From assembly GCA_009779995.1 (NCBI GenBank), contig WRDW01000006.1, forward strand, positions 1 to 62,588: 62,588 nt of DNA, given 5' to 3'. This document shows, one piece after another, positions 34,594 through 42,174 of the stretch. Origin of the DNA: Oscillospiraceae bacterium (GTDB lineage: Bacteria > Bacillota > Clostridia > Oscillospirales > Acutalibacteraceae). Position 1 is the stretch's first letter; each line of letters opens with the position of its first letter. A model generated the notes under the pieces. It did not search any database and was not told where the DNA came from. It saw nothing but the letters and a program-made list of their open reading frames with translations. A program made the translations under genes and the position numbers.

Positions 34594-35197
34594 GCATGGC
34601 GCGCATACCCTTGAAGCCTTCGAACAGGGGTTCCGAAGGCTTGACGAGCTGTTGGGCGAGAACGGCCTGTCCCTGCACATCATCGTGTGCGGCGGCTACT
34701 TGGTGCAACGCATGGGCATACGCGGTACAACGGACGTGGATGCGTTCTACACAAAGAACGAAAAGATAGAGAAGCTCATACACCAGGTGGGCGTGGAGCT
34801 CAAGCTAAATACAGCGTATTCGACCTGGTTGAATCGTTCTGTAGCTACGATGAGCGACTGGCCTGACCGAAAATTTCATGAACGATTATACACGTTTGAC
34901 AATCTGATTATAGACCAGGTAATCACCGAATACTTGTTGGGGATGAAACTACGCAGCACCAGAGATCAGGATGTGATGGACACAGGGCATCTGTTTGAGA
35001 AATTAGGAGTTTCGGATCCAATCGCGCTCTACAATCATTTGAATGAACTGTCGATTGACGTGGGAATGTCCTACATCCTCACCGCCTTCTCGGAGTTGAA
35101 CGGAGAAGGTTGGTTCGGCGCATATTTCAGAGAGAATCAACAGGAGCTGTTGAAGCTGTTCAGGCTTGACGACAAAAAAGGCCGAAGGTCAATGTAA
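34574..35197 (+). CDS. Nucleotidyltransferase (DUF6036/AbiEii-like)
   Basis: 207 residues from the ATG at 34574 (an in-frame GTG lies two codons earlier). The polymerase-beta-type motif is visible: VCGGYLVQRMG followed by RGTTDVDAF, giving GG...DxD. This resembles small nucleotidyltransferases of the DUF6036 and AbiEii groups, several of which are toxins of type IV-like toxin-antitoxin systems. The overlapping upstream gene could be its partner. AT-rich relative to gltX and glnS on either side. It may instead be a housekeeping modifier; nothing in the sequence decides this. Confidence 0.65.
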   Translation: MGRQNHKHGAHTLEAFEQGFRRLDELLGENGLSLHIIVCGGYLVQRMGIRGTTDVDAFYTKNEKIEKLIHQVGVELKLNTAYSTWLNRSVATMSDWPDRKFHERLYTFDNLIIDQVITEYLLGMKLRSTRDQDVMDTGHLFEKLGVSDPIALYNHLNELSIDVGMSYILTAFSELNGEGWFGAYFRENQQELLKLFRLDDKKGRRSM

Positions 35198-35245
35198 GCA
35201 AGTCCGATACTGTTCACATATTCACATACCGAAAGGAGCACCCCA

Positions 35246-35797
35246 ATGAAAACCACCAAACGCATCCTCAGCATCGCGCTGGCGCTGGCCCTCGCGCTTT
35301 CCCTTGCGCTGCCCGGATTTGCCGCTGAGCCTGTTATCAAAAACATCACCCCGGAGCGCCTTGTCGGCCGCGCGGGGGAGGACTTTACCATCACAGTGGC
35401 AGCCCAGGGGGCCGAAACTTACCAATGGTATCAGTATCTTGGCCGCTGGGTTGAAATCGAGGGCGCAACCTCAAATGCTTTGACCGTGACGGCGGTACCG
35501 GAAGAATTTCGTGACGGCGACGACGTAATCAAAGGGTTACAAAAGGGCTACCAGGTCGTTATCACCAATGATGAGGGCCAAACCTCTCGAATGATCATCG
35601 TGAAATTTTTTCTGAATCCCAGAGATAGCTTCCAGAGTATTTTTCGGATCTGGGACTATAGCATGGGAACGGTGAGCCCCATTATATGGGATGCTTTCAA
35701 ATTGCTGTTTATGCCGGCCCTTTTACTGGGCGGAATCGGCTTTGTGTTTTTCAGTATCGTGGGTTATTACGGTATTTTAGATTTTCTGTATCAATAG
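35246..35797 (+). CDS. Exported Ig-like-domain protein with C-terminal membrane helix
   Basis: 183 residues; GAAAGGAGC precedes the ATG. A signal peptide (1-27, ending GFAAEP) is followed by an immunoglobulin-like domain (about 30-118) with the hallmark YQWYQYLGRWVEIEGATSNALTV pattern found in bacterial Ig-like repeats. A long hydrophobic segment near the C-terminus (about 155-180) anchors it in the membrane. It ends 12 bases before glnS. Likely a small surface protein; role unknown. Confidence 0.7.
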   Translation: MKTTKRILSIALALALALSLALPGFAAEPVIKNITPERLVGRAGEDFTITVAAQGAETYQWYQYLGRWVEIEGATSNALTVTAVPEEFRDGDDVIKGLQKGYQVVITNDEGQTSRMIIVKFFLNPRDSFQSIFRIWDYSMGTVSPIIWDAFKLLFMPALLLGGIGFVFFSIVGYYGILDFLYQ

Positions 35798-35809
35798 AGG
35801 AGGCCCACC

Positions 35810-37477
35810 ATGCCCACATCCAACTTCATCTACGACATCATCTCCGCCGACCTGGCAAACGGCGTGAACACCCGCGTGCAGACCCGCTTCCCACCCGAGC
35901 CCACCGCGCATTTGCACATCGGGCACGTCAAGGCCATCTCCCTGAGCTGGAACGCCGCGAAGAAATTCGGCGGGGAGTTCAACCTGCGCTTTGACGACAC
36001 CAACCCCCTCAAGGAGTACGAGAAGTACCTCCAGTCCATCCAGGAGGACATGCTGTGGCTGGGCTTCAACTGGACGAAGCTGCTCTACGCCTCGGAATAC
36101 TTCGACTTCTGCCACGAGAGCGCGGTGAAGCTCATCGAGAAGGGCCTGGCCTTCGTGTGCGATTTAAGTGCAGACGAGCTGCGGGAATACAGGGGAACAT
36201 TGACCGAGCCGGGCAAGAACAGCCCCTGGCGCGGGCGCTCCATTGAGGAAAACCTCGATTTGTTCCGGCGCATGACGGCGGGGGAGTTCCCCGACGGCGC
36301 GAAGACCCTGCGCGCGAAGATAGACATGGCCTCGCCGAATATCAACCTGCGCGACCCGGTGATTTATCGCATCGCGCATATCTCCCATCACCACACGGGC
36401 GACAAGTGGTGCGTGTACCCCATGTACGACTTCAACCACCCCCTCAGCGACGCCGTGGAGGGCGTGACGTATTCGCTGTGCTCCCTGGAGTTCGAAAATA
36501 ACAGGCCATTGTACGACTGGTTCATCAAGCACATCGGCTTTGAGGAGCCGCCAAGGCAGATCGAGTTCGCCCGGCTGAACCTGAACTACTGCGTCACCAG
36601 CAAGCGGCGAAGCTTACGCCTTGTGAGTGAAGGCCATGTCAGCAGCATGGACGACCCGCGCATGATCACCCTGAGCGGCCTGCGCCGCCGGGGCTGCCCG
36701 CCGGCGGCAATCCACGATTTCATCGAGCGGGTGGGCGTGGCCAAGGCCTTCAGCGTGGTGGACTACGGCCTGCTGGAGGCCTGCATCCGCGACAGCCTCA
36801 ACGCCAACGCCCCCCGGGCTATGGCCGTGGTGAACCCCCTGCGCGTGGTCATCGAGAATTATCCTGAAGATCAATCTGAAATGCTCGAAGTGGAGCGCCA
36901 CCCGGAGCACCCGGAATGGGGCTGTTCACAGGTGACGTTTTCCCGGGAAATCTACGTGGAGCGCGAGGATTTTCTCATCAACCCGCCGAAAAAGTATTTC
37001 CGGCTGTTCCCCGGCAATGAAGTGCGCCTGAAGGGGGCGTACTTCGTCAAGTGCGTGGGCTATGAAGTCGATGAGAATGGTGAGGTCACTCTCCTGCGCT
37101 GCACCTACGACCCGGCCAGCAAGGGAGGCAATTCCCCCGACGGCCGCAAGGTGCGCGGGACGTTGCATTGGATCGACGCCGCGGCGTCGATCGACGCCGA
37201 GCTGCGCCTCTACGACCGCCTGTTTAACGTCCCCAACCCCACCGGCGACGACTACCTGGAGCACATCAACCCGGATTCGCTGACGATCTGTCCCGGCGCG
37301 AAGGTCGATCCCGCCATGGTGGAATGGATGACGCAGGGCCTCGCGGAGAGCACCGCGAAGCGAACGAGCCCACCGCAGGTGCAGTTCATGAGGCAGGGCT
37401 ATTTCTGCGCCGACCTGGACGGCACGCCGGAGCGGCCCGTGTTCAACCGCACGGTGGCGCTGAATTCCAGCTGGTGA
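35810..37477 (+). CDS. glnS: Glutaminyl-tRNA synthetase
   Basis: Charges tRNA-Gln directly with glutamine; 555 residues, full length. GAGGAGG precedes the ATG. HIGH is intact (LHIGH in [17 protein letters not shown]), [10 protein letters not shown] follows, and the KMSKS element reads VTSKRR. The C-terminal beta-barrel anticodon domains (about 340-540) are present. GlnRS is uncommon in Firmicutes, which usually make Gln-tRNA through GatCAB, and the gatA-like gene in this same window is catalytically dead. That fits a lineage relying on GlnRS, probably acquired by transfer. Confidence 0.97.
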   Translation: MPTSNFIYDIISADLANGVNTRVQTRFPPEPTAHLHIGHVKAISLSWNAAKKFGGEFNLRFDDTNPLKEYEKYLQSIQEDMLWLGFNWTKLLYASEYFDFCHESAVKLIEKGLAFVCDLSADELREYRGTLTEPGKNSPWRGRSIEENLDLFRRMTAGEFPDGAKTLRAKIDMASPNINLRDPVIYRIAHISHHHTGDKWCVYPMYDFNHPLSDAVEGVTYSLCSLEFENNRPLYDWFIKHIGFEEPPRQIEFARLNLNYCVTSKRRSLRLVSEGHVSSMDDPRMITLSGLRRRGCPPAAIHDFIERVGVAKAFSVVDYGLLEACIRDSLNANAPRAMAVVNPLRVVIENYPEDQSEMLEVERHPEHPEWGCSQVTFSREIYVEREDFLINPPKKYFRLFPGNEVRLKGAYFVKCVGYEVDENGEVTLLRCTYDPASKGGNSPDGRKVRGTLHWIDAAASIDAELRLYDRLFNVPNPTGDDYLEHINPDSLTICPGAKVDPAMVEWMTQGLAESTAKRTSPPQVQFMRQGYFCADLDGTPERPVFNRTVALNSSW

Positions 37478-37487
37478 TGTGAAATCG

Positions 37488-37557
37488 GCAGCGGGCGGCA
37501 AGAATGCCGCCCCTACAGCCCTTGCGCACATCCTGTAGGGGTGGCAATCTTGCCACC
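37488..37557. repeat. Inverted-repeat element, family A copy 2
   Basis: GCGGGCGGCAAGAATGCCGC continues into CCCTACAG, then an inverted arm CTGTAGGGGTGGCAATCTTG. It lies after glnS and may serve as its terminator. Confidence 0.8.
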
Positions 37558-37632
37558 GAGCTCTACAACGCATAAATCCCACCCCCGCTGCACAAACTAT
37601 CTCCTGAACCCATACTGTTCAGGAGGTTTATC

Positions 37633-38733
37633 ATGGCGCGATTTGCCAAACCCATGCTGGCCATGGCGGCCGCACTGTGCCTGTGCCTGGGGCTGTTCGC
37701 CTGCACAGCCCAACAGCCGCCGCCCGCCACGCACAGCACCACCACACACCCCGGCGGCGACCCCTTCTCCGTGCAGCCCACGTACCCGGACCTGACGACC
37801 GGCGAGCACACCTCCGGCGAGCACACCTCCGAGTACGCCAGCGAGCACACGCAGCCGGTGGCCGTCAACCCCGCAGGCTTCCCCTCCCGGGAAATCCTGC
37901 GGGGTTCCCCCTCGCAAGGGATTGTTCCCCCCTCCGTGAGCGGCGTCCAAGGCACGTTCACGGGCCTGGCCCCCCTGCCCGCGCGGCCCCTGGCCATCGC
38001 CGACCCCAACAACAGCAAGAACCTGCCCCTGAAAAAGATTGAGCACGCCTACGGCGCGGCGAAAAACGGGCAGGTGCACGAGATTTCGATCACAAACCAG
38101 AACTTCTTCGAGGCCAAGCACTACGCCGCCGTCGCCTACGATAAAATCACAAAAGAGAAAGTGCTCTATCTCACGTTTGACTGCGGCTACGAGAACGGCA
38201 ACACGGCCAAAATCCTCGACGTGCTGAAGGAAAAAAACGTACCTGCGGCCTTCTTCTGCACGGTGGATGAGATGAAGGGCGCCCCCGAGATCGTGGCGCG
38301 CATGATCAACGAGGGCCACATTGTGGGCAACCACAGCGTGAAGCATCCCTCCTTCGCCGAGGTGGACAGAACCCGCATGGCGCAAGAGGTCATAGGCGCT
38401 GACAATTATTTAAGAGAAAACTTCGGCTACTCCGCGCCCTATTTTCGCTTTCCCAAGGGGGAGTACAACGAAACCGCCCTGGAGGCCGTGGCCTCCCTGG
38501 GCTTCACCAGCGTGTTCTGGTCCTGCGCCTACGCCGATTGGGACGTGAACGCCCAAAAAGGCGCGCGCTACGCCCTTGATACGGTGCTCGGGCGGCTGCA
38601 CCCGGGGGCGGTTATCCTGCTGCACAGCGTGTCCTCCGATAACGCCGGTGCCATGGCGGAGATCATCGACGGCGCGCGGGCCATGGGCTACGCCTTCCTG
38701 GATTTGACATGCCTGCCGCAGCTGCGCTCCTAA
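37633..38733 (+). CDS. Polysaccharide deacetylase lipoprotein (PdaA-like)
   Basis: 366 residues; AGGAGG precedes the ATG. A lipoprotein signal peptide ends at the lipobox LFAC, so the enzyme is probably tethered to the outer face of the membrane. After a Thr/Pro/Glu-rich linker the NodB domain (about 170-355) shows LTFDCGYENGN (catalytic Asp), NHSVKHPS (metal His pair) and FRFPKGEYN. The arrangement resembles PdaA/delta-lactam-type deacetylases, which remove N-acetyl from muramic acid during spore cortex synthesis. The linker (residues ~79-99) contains a family B palindromic repeat translated in frame. Confidence 0.88.
   Translation: MARFAKPMLAMAAALCLCLGLFACTAQQPPPATHSTTTHPGGDPFSVQPTYPDLTTGEHTSGEHTSEYASEHTQPVAVNPAGFPSREILRGSPSQGIVPPSVSGVQGTFTGLAPLPARPLAIADPNNSKNLPLKKIEHAYGAAKNGQVHEISITNQNFFEAKHYAAVAYDKITKEKVLYLTFDCGYENGNTAKILDVLKEKNVPAAFFCTVDEMKGAPEIVARMINEGHIVGNHSVKHPSFAEVDRTRMAQEVIGADNYLRENFGYSAPYFRFPKGEYNETALEAVASLGFTSVFWSCAYADWDVNAQKGARYALDTVLGRLHPGAVILLHSVSSDNAGAMAEIIDGARAMGYAFLDLTCLPQLRS
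37867..37930. repeat. Palindromic repeat, family B copy 2, inside the deacetylase gene
   Basis: Perfect 11-bp arms AACCCCGCAGG (37867-37877) and its inverse (37896-37906), then CCCCCTCGCAAGGG and a C-run. It lies in the linker-coding region and keeps the frame. Confidence 0.6.
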
Positions 38734-38790
38734 AAACAGGAAAAGCGATAGAAAGTGCTCGCGGGGCCCTTCGTTTTTGTGTGATTGCCG

Positions 38791-38819
38791 TTGACTTTTC
38801 CCCTGTAGCGCGCTATGAT
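38791..38819 (+). promoter_or_regulatory. Promoter of the Pro/Gln/Met-rich protein gene
   Basis: TTGACT at 38791-38796, 17-base spacer, TATGAT at 38814-38819. Confidence 0.65.
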
Positions 38820-38902
38820 GTTCTTTGCGGAATGCTTTTATCGCAATAAAAGAGTATTGCGGGAAAGCACAGAGCAAATACACAGAGAGGGGGATTGCAT
38901 CC

Positions 38903-39898
38903 TTGGGCCTCTTTGGAAAAAGGAAGATGAAAATGGATCCGAACGAGATATACGATACGCAGGCCGGCCTGGAGGACTCCGGCGAGCGGCTTGAGAAGAA
39001 AGAGCAGCTGCGCGCCAAGGTGCAGGCCCTGGTCTCCTACTACGAGGACGAAAAACGCCGAAACGAGGAATTGACAATGGAACTGGAACGTCTAAAAGCG
39101 GAGCAGCAGCAGATGCAGGGCATGTCCGGCCCAATCTCCCTCGGCGGCCCCGCGCCCTTCCCGCAGCCCCCGCAGGGCCCCTTCGCGCAACCCGGCGGGA
39201 TGCCGCCGGGTATGGGTATGCCGGGCATTCCCGGCGCGCCCGATCCCCCCCCCGCCGCGCCGGGCGGCTACACCCTGCAAAACTTCGGCGCGCCCGCCCC
39301 GCAAGGGATGCCTCCCCAGGGGATGGGGATGCCCCCGCAGGGAATGCCCCCCCAGGGGATGGGGATGCCCCCCCAGCGCCCCACAATGCCGCCGCAGGCG
39401 CAGAACCCCTACGGCGCTCCTCCCCCTTTTGGGTCCCCCCCGCAGGGATTCCCCCCGCAGGGAATGCCGCCGGGCTCCCCTAACCAGCCGGGAATGCCTC
39501 CCCAGCAGCCACCCTTCGGGCCCCCGCAGGGATTCCCTCCGCAGGGAATGCCGCCGGGTTTTCCTAACCAGCCGGTGATGCCTCCCCAGCAGCAGCCACA
39601 TAGCCAGCCGGGTTTCCCGCCTGCGGCACCGCACTTTGGGCAGCAGCCCTTCGGGCAACAGCCCGGCGGGTATCCCCCCCAGCCCCCGGCGTACCCGGGC
39701 ATGGGCCTCGGGGATAACATCGGCGCCGTGCTGCAGACCATCACGCAGGTGCGCTCGAAGCTGCACCAGTTCGAAAGCATACGCGGCTACGGCTACCCGC
39801 AGCAGCCCGCCTATGTGGATTACGACACCGTGGCGCTGCTCGATAAGCTCTACGACCAGCTGGGCGACCTGAGCCGCGAGCTGATGCAAAGGCGATAA
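38903..39898 (+). CDS. Low-complexity Pro/Gln/Gly/Met-rich protein with N-terminal coiled coil
   Basis: 331 residues from a TTG at 38903 with GAGAGGGGG upstream; an ATG eight codons on (38927) is the alternative. Residues ~30-75 form a charged coiled coil (LEKKEQLRAKVQAL, YYEDEKRRNEELTMELERLK). The middle 200 residues are repeats based on PPQGMPPQGMGMPPQ and FPPQGMPPG. The last 60 residues (GLGDNIGAVLQTITQVRSKLHQFE, LLDKLYDQLGDLSRELMQRR) are helical. No signal peptide. Possibly a cytoplasmic or spore-coat scaffold; no family was recognised. A strong terminator follows. Confidence 0.65.
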   Translation: MGLFGKRKMKMDPNEIYDTQAGLEDSGERLEKKEQLRAKVQALVSYYEDEKRRNEELTMELERLKAEQQQMQGMSGPISLGGPAPFPQPPQGPFAQPGGMPPGMGMPGIPGAPDPPPAAPGGYTLQNFGAPAPQGMPPQGMGMPPQGMPPQGMGMPPQRPTMPPQAQNPYGAPPPFGSPPQGFPPQGMPPGSPNQPGMPPQQPPFGPPQGFPPQGMPPGFPNQPVMPPQQQPHSQPGFPPAAPHFGQQPFGQQPGGYPPQPPAYPGMGLGDNIGAVLQTITQVRSKLHQFESIRGYGYPQQPAYVDYDTVALLDKLYDQLGDLSRELMQRR

Positions 39899-39943
39899 AT
39901 ATTTGTTTTTGGGGCGCTCAGGAGGTGCCCCCCCCGTGAAACG

Positions 39944-39975
39944 GCCCCGCCGCGCCCGTGCGGCGGGGGCTTTTT
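39944..39975 (+). terminator. Rho-independent terminator
   Basis: GCCCCGCCGC stem with its GC-rich inverse and TTTTT, about 45 bases after the Pro-rich gene. Confidence 0.8.
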
Positions 39976-40115
39976 GTTCCGCGACAAAAACATGCTTGTC
40001 GTCCGCGGCCGAGCTATTAAATGCTTTTTGTTGCGTGCCAGTATCATTAAAAGCACCCTTTCCCCCGCTCCGGAATAAGATATAACAGCACATTGGTGGA
40101 AAGGGGGGACCGCGC

Positions 40116-40268
40116 GTGCGCGGCAGGAACTTCGGCTTCGGTGCCCTGTGCCTGACATTTTTGCTCGGGCTGGTGCTGGCGCTGTTTTTGCCCTGGGCGG
40201 CCATCCTGCTGCTGTGCGTTGTGGTCTGCCTTGCCCTGATGATGCTCATCCAGCTGCTGCGCTGTTGA
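40116..40268 (+). CDS. 50-residue hydrophobic protein upstream of spoVM
   Basis: A GTG start with AAAGGGGGGA upstream opens a 50-codon frame: MRGRNFGFGALCLTFLLGL, then a nearly continuous hydrophobic stretch to MMLIQLLRC. It encodes one or two membrane helices with a basic N-terminus. It is too short for most gene finders. It sits 45 bases before the spoVM-like gene. No family was recognised; a small sporulation membrane protein is a reasonable guess from position. Confidence 0.55.
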   Translation: MRGRNFGFGALCLTFLLGLVLALFLPWAAILLLCVVVCLALMMLIQLLRC

Positions 40269-40313
40269 TCCGCGCGGCGGCGCAAATCGAAAAAAGAAAG
40301 CGGGGATTCATGC

Positions 40314-40400
40314 ATGAAGGTTGTTGTGGTGCGCAGCCCCAAGGTACTGCGCGGAATTCTCAGGGTGCTGTTCAGGATCAAGAAAGACCCGGAAGCATAA
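40314..40400 (+). CDS. spoVM: SpoVM-like spore coat anchoring peptide
   Basis: A 28-residue amphipathic peptide, MKVVVVRSPKVLRGILRV followed by a basic tail. It matches the plan of SpoVM (about 26 residues, MKFYTIKLPKFLGGIVRA in Bacillus): the same Pro-Lys-hydrophobic-hydrophobic-x-Gly-Ile turn in the middle and a basic end. SpoVM binds the curved forespore membrane and anchors the coat ATPase SpoIVA. No spoIVA is in the window. The ATG has GCGGGG upstream. A 10-bp GC hairpin (40422-40449) follows. Confidence 0.72.
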   Translation: MKVVVVRSPKVLRGILRVLFRIKKDPEA

Positions 40401-40421
40401 GATTACATAGGCGTGGCAAAA

Positions 40422-40449
40422 GCGGGCCGGGCAAAAGCGCCCGGCCCGC
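40422..40449 (+). terminator. GC hairpin after spoVM
   Basis: GCGGGCCGGG and its perfect inverse around an 8-base loop, 22 bases after the stop; no clear T-run. The remaining gap to 40673 holds only the next gene's promoter. Confidence 0.5.
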
Positions 40450-40615
40450 GAAGTTTATGGCGTAAGCGTAAGGGAAGTGCTGCAGCCGGGCTTGCTACCG
40501 GCTGGGTGCGGCGCACACGCGGGGCTTGCGTGGCCGTGTTTTTTACCCGCTGCATCATGCCCATGCGCGAAATGCAACAGTAAAACTCTTGATCAGGCCT
40601 TTACAAAATCTTTTC

Positions 40616-40644
40616 TTGCCTTTGCCATATTTATATGGTAAACT
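40616..40644 (+). promoter_or_regulatory. Promoter of the DUF1858-like gene
   Basis: TTGCCT at 40616-40621, 17-base spacer, TAAACT at 40639-40644; AAGGAG then precedes the ATG at 40674. Confidence 0.5.
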
Positions 40645-40673
40645 ATGCGTATAAACCGATAAGGAGCCCCGCC

Positions 40674-40919
40674 ATGCCCAACCAAGCCACAAGCGCCGTA
40701 CCCCTGTTCTCATTTGAAAACACCATAGGCGAGCTGGCGGAAAACCCGCGCACGCTGGCCCTGATGGAGGAGCTGCTCCCCGGGCTGGCCGATAACCCTC
40801 TGCTGGAGCTCGGGCGGGGCTACCCGCTCAGCGTGGCGCTGCCCTACCTGACGATGTTCGTCAGCAAGGACAGCATCGAGGCCTTCCGGCTGCGGCTGGA
40901 GGAAATCCCGCTGTTTTAA
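40674..40919 (+). CDS. Small DUF1858-like protein
   Basis: 81 residues; AAGGAG before the ATG. The sequence FENTIGELAENPRTLALMEELLPGL, with a following NPLLELGRGYPLSVALPY, resembles the short helical domain often found alone or at the C-terminus of other enzymes (DUF1858 type: a T-x-G-E-L start and a second helix-turn). Function unknown. A family A repeat follows directly. Confidence 0.6.
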   Translation: MPNQATSAVPLFSFENTIGELAENPRTLALMEELLPGLADNPLLELGRGYPLSVALPYLTMFVSKDSIEAFRLRLEEIPLF

Positions 40920-40930
40920 CGATTGCAGAC

Positions 40931-40957
40931 TGCAGGGGCGGCATTCTTGCCGCCCGG
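40931..40957. repeat. Family A repeat, copy 3 (single arm)
   Basis: TGCAGGGGCGGCATTCTTGC continues CGCCCGG; one arm only of the element seen at 13.7 and 49.5 kb. Confidence 0.75.
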
Positions 40958-40993
40958 AATACAACACAAAACGAACAGAGAGGAGACCGCACC

Positions 40994-41308
40994 ATGATCG
41001 GACTTGGCACATGGAAATTTCTCGTGGACACCATGTTCTACAACGGCACGGCGATTATCGACATCCGGGACGAGGGCGGGGAATACGCCATCACGGCCAC
41101 CCTGCCGGACCTCGGCGGCGCGCCGGAGGTCGCCCTGAAGGACGTCATCGAGGACGGCGACACCCTCAGCGGCATCGCCAACACGGACCTGCTTCAGGGC
41201 AAGGACATCCCCTGCTCCCTCACCTTCACCGGCGACAAGGCGGAGGGCCTCATGAAGGTGCCCTTCATCGGCAAGCTGAAGCTGAAGGACGGCGTGAAGG
41301 TGGCGTAA
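40994..41308 (+). CDS. Conserved-looking 104-residue protein of unknown function
   Basis: GAGAGGAGA precedes the ATG. The protein is predicted to be all beta (TAIIDIRDEGGEYAITATLP, SLTFTGDKAEGLMKVPFIGKLKLKDG), without signal peptide or membrane helix. It reads like a small beta-barrel or ligand-binding domain. No family was recognised. It is 17 bases ahead of nadC and probably co-transcribed with it. Confidence 0.65.
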   Translation: MIGLGTWKFLVDTMFYNGTAIIDIRDEGGEYAITATLPDLGGAPEVALKDVIEDGDTLSGIANTDLLQGKDIPCSLTFTGDKAEGLMKVPFIGKLKLKDGVKVA

Positions 41309-41325
41309 AAGAAGGAGGCCTGCCC

Positions 41326-42174
41326 ATGCTGCCATGGTATGTCGCCGACGAGGTGATACAGCGCGCTTTGAAAGAAGACGCGCACTATCTTGATTTGTCC
41401 TGCGCATATCTCTTCGAGCCTGCGCAGGCAGGCCGTGCATACTTGCTGGCCAACGCAGCCGGCGTCATGTGCGGCGGGGAAATATTCACGCGCGTGTTTA
41501 CGCTGTTGGACAGCTCAATTGAGGCGAATGTGCTCGTGAAGGACGGCGGGACCTTCCAAACTGGCGATACCCTGCTGGAGCTTGAAGGCCCCATCGCTGT
41601 ACTGCTCCAGGGCGAGCGCACGGCGCTCAACCTCCTGCAGCACCTTTGCGGCGTTGCGATGCTGACATCCCAAGTTGTCAGCGCCGTGGAGGGCTCGGGG
41701 GCGCTTGTGTGCGACACAAGAAAGACCCTGCCGGGCCTGCGGGCGCTGCAGAAATACGCCGTCACCTGCGGCGGCGGGCGCAACCACAGGTTCAACCTCT
41801 CCGACGGCGTGATGTTGAAGGATAATCATATAGACGCCTGCGGTTCCATAGCCCAAGCTGTACAGCGTGTGCGCGCCAAAATCGGCCACATGTTCAAAAT
41901 CGAGGTGGAAACGCGCAATCTGGATGAGGTCAAGCAGGCCCTGGCCGCAGGCGCGGACGTGATCATGCTGGACAACATGACCGTTGACGAGATGCGCGAG
42001 GCGGTACAATATGTCCGCGCGAACGAAAAAGCCCCCGTGCCGCTGGAGGCCTCGGGAGACATCACCCTGGAAAACGCCCGCGAAATCGCGCTGACCGGCG
42101 TGAACATCCTCTCGCTGGGGGCGCTGACGCACTCGGTGAAGGCGGCGAATATATCGATGCGGATGGTCACTTGA
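41326..42174 (+). CDS. nadC: Nicotinate-nucleotide diphosphorylase (carboxylating)
   Basis: Converts quinolinate and PRPP to nicotinate mononucleotide in de novo NAD synthesis. 282 residues; GAAGGAGG precedes the ATG. Family blocks are GERTALNLLQHLCGVAMLT, DTRKTLPGLRALQKYAVTCGGGRNHRFNLSD, LKDNHID, IEVETRNLDE and ASGDITLEN. The usual GDLTT near the N-terminus is altered (HYLDLSCAYLF). nadA and nadB are not adjacent, unlike many Firmicute nad operons. The 3' end overlaps the PBP gene end on the other strand by eight bases. Confidence 0.93.
   Translation: MLPWYVADEVIQRALKEDAHYLDLSCAYLFEPAQAGRAYLLANAAGVMCGGEIFTRVFTLLDSSIEANVLVKDGGTFQTGDTLLELEGPIAVLLQGERTALNLLQHLCGVAMLTSQVVSAVEGSGALVCDTRKTLPGLRALQKYAVTCGGGRNHRFNLSDGVMLKDNHIDACGSIAQAVQRVRAKIGHMFKIEVETRNLDEVKQALAAGADVIMLDNMTVDEMREAVQYVRANEKAPVPLEASGDITLENAREIALTGVNILSLGALTHSVKAANISMRMVT

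Noticed and set aside
39290-39600. Tandem DNA repeats that could suggest a CRISPR array
   Set aside because: The units encode PPQGM repeats in frame, are irregular and have no spacers of constant length.
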